Shown: positions 16,670-23,479 of the stretch, piece by piece
How positions within the stretch are numbered: the first letter of the stretch is position 1
Layout of the letters: the number at the start of each line of letters is the position of its first letter
Assembly (NCBI GenBank): GCA_964647625.1
Contig: CAZYHZ010000001.1
Location: 62,001-126,000, forward strand
Direction of reading: 5' to 3'
Origin: DASRJG01 sp964647625
GTDB lineage: Bacteria > Acidobacteriota > Polarisedimenticolia > Polarisedimenticolales > DASRJG01
Length of the DNA: 64,000 bases
Program-made: the position numbers and the translations under genes
The notes under the pieces: model-generated
The model's input: only the letters and a program-made list of their open reading frames with translations
The model's database searches: none
What the model was told of the DNA's origin: nothing

Positions 16670-17571
16670 GTTGTCAGCCCCCCCTCGGAAAATCGCACTC
16701 GAGCGCGCTTCATGATCTCTTGCAACGAGGTAAAGCCGTGAATCGTCGCATCGCTCGACAAGGCTTCAACCTCCGCCAGGACGGGCGCGATGTTCACGCC
16801 GGCCTCTGTTGCGATGGCGCAGATCTGGTCGACCCCGACGATCGTGTCGCGGATATCTCTGCCGCCGTTCATCGCCGAGAAAAGAAGTAGATGCCGGCGG
16901 AATCCGCTGGCTGTGGACGCGGGCTCCGAGATGCACGCGGCCCAGGCGAACATCGGATACTTCGCGAACAGCTTTCGGATGGACGCACGCTGACCGTCGT
17001 CGCCGGCGGCGTAGGCATCCAGCAAGGAGGCCACGAGCGCGTCGCCCTCGGCCCTCATCCCGACCTCGTCCAGAAGTGCTGGCCTCGTACTCAACTTGCT
17101 GCCCCATTCGGGATCCTTGAAAAGGTTGAGGTCCACGGGACGCTTGCCGATCGGAGTCAGCGCCTTCTCGAACTCCGCCGCCGCCTGGCTCGCTTTTTCG
17201 ATGTCGAACGTCTGCTCTTCCATCAGCTCCAGCCGGTTTCCGAACGGGTCCGATACGTACACGCGGTTGTAGCCGGGCAAGCCGTCGTCGTCGATCACTC
17301 TTACTCCCGCCTCACTGAGTCGCCGCACGAGCGCCGCCAGGTCCCGAACGAGCAAGGCGGGATGCGCCTTCAATGCAGGACGGAAGTTGGCTTCGACGCC
17401 GAGATGAATCTTTACCGGGCCTTGCTGGAACCACGCACCGCCGCGTTCGGCGAGGGCTGACGGCTTCGGAACCTCGGGGATCCCGAGCAGCCCGGTGTAG
17501 AACCGCCGAGCCTTGTCTTCTTCACCGGCCGGCATGGCCAGTTGAACATGATCGATTCCTAGGATCTGCAT
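16666..17571 (-). CDS. VOC-domain protein fused to an unrecognised C-terminal domain
   Basis: A 301-residue protein. Residues 1 to about 125 are a typical VOC module (QILGIDHVQLAMPAGEEDKARRFYTGLLGIPEVPKP at the start, then IHLGVEANF, and the closing YVSDPFGNRLELMEE whose Glu is a usual metal ligand). Residues ~126-301 form a separate mostly helical domain (LLDAYAAGDDGQRASIRKLF, HLLLFSAMNGGRDIRDTIVGVDQI, EVEALSSDATIHGF) that looks like a HEAT-like or hydrolase-inhibitor-type helical unit but matches no family I can name. VOC proteins normally end near residue 125-150. No frame disruption is seen at the junction. Confidence 0.8.
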   Translation of the reverse strand: MQILGIDHVQLAMPAGEEDKARRFYTGLLGIPEVPKPSALAERGGAWFQQGPVKIHLGVEANFRPALKAHPALLVRDLAALVRRLSEAGVRVIDDDGLPGYNRVYVSDPFGNRLELMEEQTFDIEKASQAAAEFEKALTPIGKRPVDLNLFKDPEWGSKLSTRPALLDEVGMRAEGDALVASLLDAYAAGDDGQRASIRKLFAKYPMFAWAACISEPASTASGFRRHLLLFSAMNGGRDIRDTIVGVDQICAIATEAGVNIAPVLAEVEALSSDATIHGFTSLQEIMKRARVRFSEGGLTT

Positions 17572-17629
17572 CGCAGGTCCTTGTCCTTGTCGGCCGACGA
17601 TAACACCGTCAGCGATGGCAACGCAGCAC

Positions 17630-17797
17630 CTAGCCGTCTCGCAACTCGTTCAGCCACTTTCGGGCCATGAAGAACGCGACCGTGGAGACGACGAACGAGG
17701 CAATCAAGGTCGCGGCCGAACCGAGGAAGGGTTGACACAGGGCGTCGACAATCCACCCGACCACGATTGCAACCAACGCAGCGCCCAGGTACGTCAC
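17630..17797 (-). CDS. Small two-helix membrane protein
   Basis: A 55-residue reading frame starting at GTG 17795-17797 with GGGAG 6 nt upstream and ending at TAG 17630-17632. The product has two hydrophobic segments (YLGAALVAIVVGWIVDAL and TLIASFVVSTVAFFMARKW) and a short basic tail, a pattern unlikely by chance. It is similar in design to the many small membrane proteins annotated only as hypothetical. It lies in the same orientation as its neighbours between the VOC fusion gene and a soluble hypothetical gene. No function can be proposed. Confidence 0.65.
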   Translation of the reverse strand: MTYLGAALVAIVVGWIVDALCQPFLGSAATLIASFVVSTVAFFMARKWLNELRDG

Positions 17798-17858
17798 CGC
17801 GTCTCCCGCGCCGCGACAAGCAAATACGGCGGCTCGCTGAACGTCGTGGCCGGCAAGT

Positions 17859-18347
17859 CTAGTGCTGTTGAATCCATTCGGTTATCTCGCTCGAGTCGAT
17901 CTTCGCCAGAAGGGTGCCGAGCTCACGTTCGCCGGCCGCAAGAGCGACGACGGCCATCGTCGACCGGATCACGTAGGGATCGGTAGTCGTCCGGAGATCG
18001 TCCAAGGCGAGTTCCCTCGCACGCGCCATCGCCGTTTCGTACGCGGGCAGTAACCACTGCGGGATCGGGGGATTATGCGGCTGGTGTCGCCCGACCTCGA
18101 TGGTCGCTATGAGCCCGAAGAAGTTCCAGTCCCGGCTTGTGGATCCGCAGGCGTCGATCAGTAGCAATACTGCGGCATAGGAGGCGTCTCCAACGTCGCC
18201 CTGGTGGTGAAGCTCATTCCAGAGCGTGTCCCACGACTCCTGATTCAGTGGGTCGGCACGAAGGGCCGCGATCGTCGGCCTTGGGTCGTACGGGATCCCG
18301 TACCCACCCCGGAGTTCATTCCATTTCGGATCGGACGTAGGATCCAT
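17859..18347 (-). CDS. Soluble protein of unknown function
   Basis: A 162-residue protein without signal peptide or membrane segment. It is largely helical (RPTIAALRADPLNQESWDTLWNELHHQGDVGDASYAAVLLLIDACGS, then ATIEVGRHQP and AMARARELALDDLR), a pattern like two or three helical-hairpin repeats, reminiscent of proteins of the immunity/TPR-like class. I do not recognise the family. Start ATG 18345-18347; the end reaches ITEWIQQH at 17859. The gene is isolated by about 60-110 nt on each side from its neighbours. Confidence 0.65.
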   Translation of the reverse strand: MDPTSDPKWNELRGGYGIPYDPRPTIAALRADPLNQESWDTLWNELHHQGDVGDASYAAVLLLIDACGSTSRDWNFFGLIATIEVGRHQPHNPPIPQWLLPAYETAMARARELALDDLRTTTDPYVIRSTMAVVALAAGERELGTLLAKIDSSEITEWIQQH

Positions 18348-18453
18348 TTCCCGTCCAGCTTACGACAGTGCTGTCCAATCACAGAAGGGCGGCCACCGTT
18401 TCTGCCGTCGCTCTTGCAGACCACGGGTTCTGGCGCGTCACCAGCGCGCCTGC

Positions 18454-18827
18454 TCATCGAGCCGGACTGACGCTCTTACCGGAAAGCCACGCCGCCGCCG
18501 TCAAGCAAACGGTGATCGCCGCGGAAAAGACGATGGGGATGACGAACAGGTACATCCAGCTCAGCACCGTGATGGCAGCGAAGCACAGCGCGAGCGACCA
18601 GACGGTGACGCGCATCGCTGCCAGAGTGTCCGCAGGAAGCCCGCCGCGACGAAGAGGTCCCAATACGTGCGACTGAACCCTTGAATGTCGAAGTGGGTCG
18701 TCCGAAGTGCGCCGAGAAGTGTCTCGATCCCCCACGCGGGATCGGACTGGCGAAACCCGAGAGTATGGCCCGCGGCGAACAGGAGGAGAAGAACTGCTGC
18801 GACTCGATAGAGGCGAGACGCATTCAT
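18454..18827 (-). pseudogene. Frameshifted small membrane protein gene
   Basis: The first part reads from ATG 18825-18827 as MNASRLYRVAAVLLLLFAAG and on to TTHFDIQGFSRTYWDLFVAAGF. The rest continues in another frame as GGLPADTLAAMRVTVWSLAL through MYLFVIPIVFSAAITVCLTAAAWLSG to a stop at 18454. The two halves together resemble one four-helix unknown membrane protein family; the helix expected between them is absent, so a deletion of a few dozen bases that also shifted the frame (around 18630-18660) is the simplest explanation. Neither half alone looks like a whole protein. A sequencing error cannot explain the missing helix. Confidence 0.65.
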
Positions 18828-19319
18828 TTACTTGCGACTTCGCGAACGCTTCTTCGCCGATGTCAGGCGAACCACCACCGGCCCGCGGCCGGTGCGCGCA
18901 AACGGGACGCTGGTGCGAGAGAAGGCCTCGTCGATCAGGCGCGCGACCGCCGGGCGAGCGAGAGTGGACGCGCCCTCCACCTGGATCCAGCGCGCCTGGC
19001 CGCCGGACCCCTTCAACAGTTTCTTGGGATCCGGCAGTCCCTTACTACGGTTGAAGTACAGCCTGACGCCCTCCGCGCTCCCGCGGATCGCGAGCACGCC
19101 ATCGTACCCTTGCCCGTTCGGTGAATAGCTGATGACGAAGGCGTCGGCATACTCGTAAACCACCTCGTGGGCGGTGGGCAGACGCTTTTGCAGCGATCGT
19201 CGCACTGCGCCTGCGAGCCGCTGATGCTCGGCCGCGAGCTTGACGATGAGGCCGCGCAGCTCGGCTTCGGCCGCTCGTTTCTCTGCTGCTGATTGGGTGC
19301 TCGGTTTCGATGTGCTCAT
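18828..19319 (-). CDS. DUF1801-like (YdhG family) protein
   Basis: A 163-residue protein. ATG 19317-19319 was chosen because a longer frame adds an unrelated basic leader. The sequence shows LPTAHEVVYEYADAFVISYSPNGQGYDGVLAIRGSAEGVRLYFNRSKGLPDPKKLLKGSGGQARWIQVE, the layout of the DUF1801/YdhG proteins (an iron-chaperone-like fold of unclear role). It ends in a Lys/Arg/Ser-rich tail. The stop lies 1 nt from the start of the disrupted membrane gene, so the two probably shared a transcript. Confidence 0.75.
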   Translation of the reverse strand: MSTSKPSTQSAAEKRAAEAELRGLIVKLAAEHQRLAGAVRRSLQKRLPTAHEVVYEYADAFVISYSPNGQGYDGVLAIRGSAEGVRLYFNRSKGLPDPKKLLKGSGGQARWIQVEGASTLARPAVARLIDEAFSRTSVPFARTGRGPVVVRLTSAKKRSRSRK

Positions 19320-19362
19320 GATTTGACGAGCATACGCGAGTTCGCTGCACGCTGAGGAGGTC

Positions 19363-19740
19363 TTACCCTGCTTCTTCGTAGGGCAAGTCCTCCGGATCGA
19401 CACCGACGAAGTCGGGCTCGGGGTCGGTGCGAAATCGCACCGCCGAAACGTGGCTCAAGCCTGCCAGCAACGCCTTGAGAACCCTGTGCATGCCATCCAT
19501 GATGCGGCCATCGCTCGAGAGGATCACAGGGAACGCCAGGTCCGCTTCCTCGATGAGGCGAGCGTGCTCGGCGACCTCCCGGCTTGTCATGCACGGACCC
19601 CAGTACGCTTCGTCCAGCTCCCGAACGTCGGCGATCGGGACACGCTCGGGAGCGAAATCCTTGCTCAGCGCCACGAGTCGATCGACGTCCCACGCTTTCA
19701 ACCCCGCGGGACCTGGTCGAAAGTGATACTGCTTGCGCAC
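19363..19740 (-). CDS. ParB/Srx-fold small protein
   Basis: A 125-residue protein from GTG 19738-19740, which has GGAG 6 nt upstream; a much longer open frame on the same strand has no sensible product before this point. The core FPVILSSDGRIMDGMHRVLKALLAG matches the ParB/sulfiredoxin-fold signature (DGxHRxxA), and the preceding VPIADVRELDEAYW fits its first strand. The family includes DNA-binding and nucleotide-hydrolysing members, but this short stand-alone version has no DNA-binding helix-turn-helix and its activity is unknown. Neighbours are a membrane gene upstream (21 nt) and the DUF1801-like gene downstream. Confidence 0.7.
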   Translation of the reverse strand: MRKQYHFRPGPAGLKAWDVDRLVALSKDFAPERVPIADVRELDEAYWGPCMTSREVAEHARLIEEADLAFPVILSSDGRIMDGMHRVLKALLAGLSHVSAVRFRTDPEPDFVGVDPEDLPYEEAG

Positions 19741-19760
19741 GTACGGCTCCGTCGCGACGC

Positions 19761-20195
19761 CTAGGGAGTTCCAGGCGCCGGCGACTGTGGCACCCGCGCG
19801 GACGCCCGGAGCTGCAGCAATCCAAGCAGCAGCATCACCGCAAACGGAATGGAATTGATGATGCCCCGCGAGGCGGAGCCGATGAGGCCGCCCGGCCCAA
19901 CCCAGTGGATCAACGCGTCCAGCGAAAAATAGAGTGTGATCATCCAGTGAAGACCGCGGCTGTGATCCTCGCGGCTTGCACACCAGAGAAACACAAAGCC
20001 GAGCGCAAGGACGACGGTTCCGAACTCCTGCAAGAGATGCGCACCGAAGGAGCTCAGTGTTTCGCCGGCCAGAAGCTTGCCCGCCAGGCTTTGCGGCAGC
20101 CAACCGGTCGGGAGCAGCATGGACCCCGCGCCGAGAAGAACGTAAACGATGCCGAACAGACCATAGGCAACGCGAGTCGTCTTGTTGAGCATCAT
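19761..20195 (-). CDS. Four-helix membrane protein of unknown function
   Basis: A 144-residue integral membrane protein with four hydrophobic segments (VAYGLFGIVYVLLGAGSMLL, LLQEFGTVVLALGFVFLW, WMITLYFSLDALIHWVG, IINSIPFAVMLLLGLL). Two adjacent ATG codons (20193-20195 and 20190-20192) could start it. The DxLIHWxGP stretch between helices three and four is a recurring feature of unnamed membrane proteins of this size. It ends 20 nt before the ParB-like gene and starts 4 nt after the DUF1697 stop, so it belongs to a tightly packed minus-strand operon. Confidence 0.75.
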   Translation of the reverse strand: MMLNKTTRVAYGLFGIVYVLLGAGSMLLPTGWLPQSLAGKLLAGETLSSFGAHLLQEFGTVVLALGFVFLWCASREDHSRGLHWMITLYFSLDALIHWVGPGGLIGSASRGIINSIPFAVMLLLGLLQLRASARVPQSPAPGTP

Positions 20196-20198
20196 CCG

Positions 20199-20723
20199 TC
20201 AAGCTCCATCCAGCGCCTTGGCGATGGCGGTGATGGTATTCCAGTTGCGCGTGGTGACCGGGACGCCAAAGAGCCGGTCGATGCTGCCGAGGTAGCCGAT
20301 GACCTTCATGTGGCGCCGGTACACGCCGAATACGAATCGGCTCTTCCGCGCGAGGATCTTGACCAGCCATGTGCCGTTGGACGGCAGCCTCATCGGCATC
20401 GACGGGATCGAGCGGGGCCGCCCCGACAGGACGCTCACGAAGCGGACGACGTCGGGTCGGGCGGGCCGGCTCGCGAACGGATGCCGGGAGACCAACCCGG
20501 CGATCTCGCGGCCCTCGCAGATCACGATCTCGGCATCGAAAGGAAGCCTGCGCTTCAGCTCGGCGCGGACGTGCGCCCGCGTGACCGGGCGCCGGATCAC
20601 GAACGTTCCCGCCGCGCCGATGTTGACGGCATCGAGGTGCCTCAGTCGCGCGGCCAACGTCGCAGGACGGAACCTCCGGTGCCCGCCCACGTTGACCCCT
20701 CGCAGAAGAACCACGAGTGCCAC
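20199..20723 (-). CDS. DUF1697 family protein
   Basis: A 174-residue protein with the DUF1697 hallmarks: an N-terminal LLRGVNVGGHRRFRPATL (consensus LLRGINVGGxxxVxMxxL), then VNIGAAGTFVI, a middle AEIVICEGREI and C-terminal VTTRNWNTITAIAKAL. The family is very common in bacteria and is of unknown function; its length is normally 170-180 residues, as here. It directly adjoins the methyltransferase gene (no gap) and the membrane gene (3-nt gap). No sign of damage. Confidence 0.9.
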   Translation of the reverse strand: MALVVLLRGVNVGGHRRFRPATLAARLRHLDAVNIGAAGTFVIRRPVTRAHVRAELKRRLPFDAEIVICEGREIAGLVSRHPFASRPARPDVVRFVSVLSGRPRSIPSMPMRLPSNGTWLVKILARKSRFVFGVYRRHMKVIGYLGSIDRLFGVPVTTRNWNTITAIAKALDGA

Positions 20724-21353
20724 TCACGACCCCTGGTTGATGTCCCGCGCACCCTGAAGGAAAACCAACCGCGACCAGGTGACGCCGGCGTCCCGATTCA
20801 CGGCCTCAATAGACTCCGCCTCGACGGCGAGGACATTCGTCAGCCCCACCGACCGGGCAAGGTCGATGGTTTCCGCGGCCGACACTTGATACATGATTCG
20901 TCCCGCCGGCACCGCACCATGGCGCAGCGACAGCACGATCGTTCCGGGCGATCCAAGCAGGGATGCGATGACTTGCATGCCCGCGCGCCGCTCGCTCGAG
21001 TCGAGATGCATCCAAACGGCCGATAGAACGATGAGATCAAACCGCAGCCCGCGAGCCGCGATGACGGACAGGTTCGGGAGCGAATCGTCCAACCACTCGA
21101 TCGAACCGGACGGATGCAGGCGCCGGCCCGCCTCGCGAAACGCCTCCACCGGCTCGACCGCCAGGACACGGCTTCCGCGCTCGGCAAACCATGCGGCATC
21201 TACGCCGGTGCCGGCGCCGATGTCCAGTACCGTTGTTGGACACTGCGGTAGCAGATGGAGCTCTGCCCGGTACTTGTGCGCAAACGGGATGGCCTCATAT
21301 CTCTCGATGAGGTCCGATGCGTTTTCGGCGTATCCCGCAGTCCCAGTTGTCAT
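20724..21353 (-). CDS. Class I SAM-dependent methyltransferase
   Basis: A 209-residue protein. ATG 21351-21353 is preferred; the frame extends further upstream but into the acetyltransferase gene. Motif I for S-adenosylmethionine binding is clear (VLDIGAGTGVDAAWFAERG, near residue 45), followed by an acidic VLAVEPVEAF (motif II) and FDLIVLSAVWMHLDSSERR (motif IV/post-motif). The remainder is the usual Rossmann-like domain without an extra substrate domain, so the acceptor molecule is unknown. The gene follows the GNAT gene by 16 nt and abuts the DUF1697 gene. Confidence 0.85.
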   Translation of the reverse strand: MTTGTAGYAENASDLIERYEAIPFAHKYRAELHLLPQCPTTVLDIGAGTGVDAAWFAERGSRVLAVEPVEAFREAGRRLHPSGSIEWLDDSLPNLSVIAARGLRFDLIVLSAVWMHLDSSERRAGMQVIASLLGSPGTIVLSLRHGAVPAGRIMYQVSAAETIDLARSVGLTNVLAVEAESIEAVNRDAGVTWSRLVFLQGARDINQGS

Positions 21354-21369
21354 GGGCCTTGGCCTACCG

Positions 21370-21756
21370 TCACCGCCGCCGGTCCCGAACCAGTATGTCG
21401 GTCGCCGAGGTGAACCCGATGGCCGCATAGAACGGCGCCGCCGCCTTGCGCGAGTGCAGGACGAACTTGATGTCGTCCTTGCCGTCGAGCAATCGCGCGA
21501 GCATCGCCCGGCCGACGCCCCGCAGCCGATACTCCGGATGGACCATGACCGAGCTGATGTAAGCGTTGCTCACACCGTCGGAGATCGCTCGGCAGAACCC
21601 AACGAGACGCCCGGCGTCGTACGCATGGACGACCCATCGCGCGCCTCGCACCTGCTTCGCCAGGTACTCGCGATCCTTGTCGGCGAACTCACACGCCGCG
21701 CGCAGCACCGCCAGGGCATCGAGATCTACGTCGTGGCTCTCGCTGTATTCAATCAT
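21370..21756 (-). CDS. GNAT family N-acetyltransferase
   Basis: A 128-residue protein with the GNAT core: RWVVHAYDAGRLVGFCRAISDGVSNAYISSVMVHPEYRLRGVGRAML, in which RLRGVGRAM is the acetyl-CoA pyrophosphate loop (Q/RxxGxG/A), then FVLHSRKAAAPFYAAIGF for the last helix and strand. Substrate unknown; close relatives are often annotated as acting on small amines. ATG 21754-21756 overlaps the end of the NTR-like gene by 8 nt, so the two were probably transferred and are translated together. GNAT genes are among the commonest integron cassette contents. Confidence 0.87.
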   Translation of the reverse strand: MIEYSESHDVDLDALAVLRAACEFADKDREYLAKQVRGARWVVHAYDAGRLVGFCRAISDGVSNAYISSVMVHPEYRLRGVGRAMLARLLDGKDDIKFVLHSRKAAAPFYAAIGFTSATDILVRDRRR

Positions 21757-22252
21757 GCGCCTTCCCGGCCGACTGGCCCGTGAGACGTGCGAGCGCGCCG
21801 CGGTCGTCCGCTGCGTCCTCGAGCCTCTGCGGCCGCATGCACATATTGGTCGCGAATACGTTCGGCTTCAGCTGAGAAAGGTACAGCAAGTAGGAGACGC
21901 CTTCTTCAAACGGCACGCCGCAGTCTCCGCCACCCCGCCCGGTCGTGATGAGCATCATGTCGGGTGTCGTTCCCTTCCAGCGACGGCTGACCGCGAACTC
22001 GACCCGAACGCCGCACTCCGCTTCGTAGGGGCCGAGACTTTCTGGGGGCCCGTGGAAGAACTCCTTCACGCCGCACCAAGCGAGCCGGAGGTAGCCGCGA
22101 CTGACGTCGGCAGCGCGCCCTTCCACGACCGCATCCGCAGCTTTGAACATCTCCTCGGCCGATCCCGACCCGCATTGACATCCGAAGGCACTTTGCCACG
22201 CGAGACCCGCTGCGATTGTGCCGATCGCTATCCGTCGAAAAGTCTTTGGCAT
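21749..22252 (-). CDS. Secreted NTR/TIMP-like cysteine-containing protein, first gene after an attC site
   Basis: A 167-residue protein with a signal peptide (IAIGTIAAGLAWQSAFG) followed at once by CQCGSGS, then KAADAVVEGRAADV, VRVEFAVSRRWKGTTPDMMLITTG, GGDCGVPFEEGVSYLLYLSQ and a late NMCMRP. Mature N-terminal Cys, a strand-rich body and paired cysteines match bacterial members of the netrin/tissue-inhibitor-of-metalloprotease-like fold; whether it inhibits anything is unknown. ATG 22250-22252 lies only 24 nt from the cassette-side core site of the 22277-22336 attC, as expected for the beginning of an integron cassette. Confidence 0.75.
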   Translation of the reverse strand: MPKTFRRIAIGTIAAGLAWQSAFGCQCGSGSAEEMFKAADAVVEGRAADVSRGYLRLAWCGVKEFFHGPPESLGPYEAECGVRVEFAVSRRWKGTTPDMMLITTGRGGGDCGVPFEEGVSYLLYLSQLKPNVFATNMCMRPQRLEDAADDRGALARLTGQSAGKAHD

Positions 22253-22276
22253 GCGCTCAGGACCGCTTTCAGTCAG

Positions 22277-22336
22277 GCCGAACGATAGGGTTCAGCAACG
22301 GCGCGCAGCGCGCGCCGCCGCAACCGAATGTTAGTC
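22277..22336 (-). mobile_element. Integron attC recombination site, downstream of the HIT gene
   Basis: A 60-bp imperfect palindrome bounded by GCCGAAC (22277-22283) and GTTAGTC (22330-22336), which fit the outer core sites RYYYAAC and GTTRRRY with one mismatch each. Inside lie inner boxes (GTTCAGC on the left, GCAACCG on the right) around a GC-rich self-complementary centre (GGCGCGC-AGC-GCGCGCC). It begins 8 nt beyond the stop of the HIT gene on the minus strand, the place where an attC belongs. Weaker match than the other two sites. Confidence 0.75.
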
Positions 22337-22344
22337 GGCACTCG

Positions 22345-22797
22345 CTATCTGTTGGCATCGCGACTCAAATCCCGCAGCTGAGTGAGCTGCCGGTGAAAGA
22401 CCTCCTGGGGCACCTGAGATGGAGCCCATGGCAACGGCATCCCGGGGGCCGCGTCATCCAGATACCGAGGAACCACATGAACGTGCAGGTGAGGCGCCAA
22501 GTTTCCCAAGAGCAAGTAGTTGACATGACATGGCGCAAAGGCTCGGGTGACCGCGCGACCGACATGTTGAACATCCCGCCAGTACTGCGTCAGCTCCTCC
22601 GGTGTCAAATCACCGAGGTCGGCAACGTGGCGCCCCCGGAAGACCACCGCTGTATGGCCCGTCGCAATCGCCCATCGCTCCAGGAGAGCTTCGCTGGTGC
22701 GCCCACGATAGAAAGACCCGCCCGAGAGATCACCGCAGAAGAAACACGAGTCGCCTTGCTTGCGCGATTCCCAGTCCTCAGGCCAGGTTCGTGTCAT
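22345..22797 (-). CDS. HIT family hydrolase, integron cassette gene
   Basis: A 150-residue protein with the histidine-triad motif HLHVHVVPR (His 103, 105 and 107) and the upstream CFFCGDLSGG zinc-type element. HIT proteins hydrolyse or transfer nucleotidyl groups; this subgroup is annotated only generally. Start ATG 22795-22797 is about 25 nt from the core site of the next attC and the stop is 8 nt from its own attC, so the gene plus the 22277-22336 site forms a textbook cassette with little spare sequence. No dedicated promoter is visible, as normal for cassettes. Confidence 0.88.
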   Translation of the reverse strand: MTRTWPEDWESRKQGDSCFFCGDLSGGSFYRGRTSEALLERWAIATGHTAVVFRGRHVADLGDLTPEELTQYWRDVQHVGRAVTRAFAPCHVNYLLLGNLAPHLHVHVVPRYLDDAAPGMPLPWAPSQVPQEVFHRQLTQLRDLSRDANR

Positions 22798-22822
22798 TCA
22801 ACGTGCCTCCCTCGCCTCATCT

Positions 22823-22915
22823 GCCCAACGCGTGCGTCAGCGGCGGCCGGCCAGCGCCGCGCGGACTCTCTTCGCAGGCAACCGGCCCGCCGTTCGCTGC
22901 ACGCAGTAGTTAGAC
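22823..22915 (-). mobile_element. Integron attC recombination site with perfect core sites
   Basis: A 93-bp site with GCCCAAC (22823-22829) and GTTAGAC (22909-22915), both exact matches to the outer consensus RYYYAAC/GTTRRRY. The arms pair over the inner boxes: GCGTGCGTCAGCGGCGGCCGG on the left is answered by CCGGCCCGCCGTTCGCTGCACGC on the right, with unpaired bases as in functional attC hairpins. The site is 56 nt past the stop of the membrane gene 22972-23331 and ahead of the HIT gene start. Confidence 0.9.
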
Positions 22916-22971
22916 GACATCGTGACTATCTGCACCCGCACTGAAGCGCTCGGACACCGACGGTGAAATTG

Positions 22972-23331
22972 TCATGGATTGCGAAAAGCGTCGAAAAACA
23001 AGTACGCAACCAACCAACTGGCTACTGGCAGCGAGAGCGCGACGGGAAGCCAAGCGAAAATGCCGGCGAAACGGCGCCGCACGACGTGACCGATGGCGCA
23101 GATCAAGGCGGCGATGGATAAGACGAGAGGCACGAGATACGCGATGCCCCAGACGAGTTCGTTGCCATGGACAAACGTCGTCGTACGTGCCTTGGCCAAG
23201 CAAATAATGGCGAGCGTCGACAGCCCAAGCGATACGAAGCCAAAAGCTCGTGACGCGCGCTGAGACTGCTGAGCAACACTGGCGTGGCCAGGCTGGCCGC
23301 TCTCGATTCGACGCGAGTCCGTTCCGGTCAT
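22972..23331 (-). CDS. Three-helix membrane protein, integron cassette gene
   Basis: A 119-residue protein with a polar N-terminal 28 residues and three hydrophobic segments (GFVSLGLSTLAIICLAK, GIAYLVPLVLSIAALICAIG, FAWLPVALSLPVASWLVAYLFF). No known family. The base composition looks lower in G+C than the surrounding chromosome. The ATG at 23329-23331 begins 10 nt beyond the GTTAGAC core (minus strand) of the attC at 23342-23443, the close spacing typical of cassette genes, and the gene's own attC lies 3' of its stop. Confidence 0.75.
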   Translation of the reverse strand: MTGTDSRRIESGQPGHASVAQQSQRASRAFGFVSLGLSTLAIICLAKARTTTFVHGNELVWGIAYLVPLVLSIAALICAIGHVVRRRFAGIFAWLPVALSLPVASWLVAYLFFDAFRNP

Positions 23332-23341
23332 CTGATTTGTC

Positions 23342-23443
23342 GTCTAACGCAACGCGTATCGCGCGGGGCGGACGGGCGCGCGCCTTGCGTAGTGTGCAAA
23401 GCCCGTGACCGGACGGTCCGGCGCGATGACGCCGGAGTTGGAC
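23342..23443 (-). mobile_element. Integron attC recombination site with perfect core sites
   Basis: A 102-bp site bounded by GTCTAAC (23342-23348) and GTTGGAC (23437-23443), both matching RYYYAAC/GTTRRRY exactly. The outer arms are nearly complementary: GTCTAACGCAACGCG then TATCGCGC on the left against the reverse complement GTCCAACTCCGGCGTCATCGCGC on the right, with a few extruded bases. It lies 36 nt past the stop of the lipoprotein gene 23480-23863. Confidence 0.88.
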
Positions 23444-23479
23444 GGCGCTGTTACGAGCGCCGGATGCTGGTTTGATTGC

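Noticed and set aside
21749..22252. Whether the attC bounding the NTR-like gene on its other side lies between 21370 and 21353 or elsewhere to the left
   Set aside because: No GTTRRRY/RYYYAAC pair with paired arms was found in the gap or nearby, so no site is claimed.
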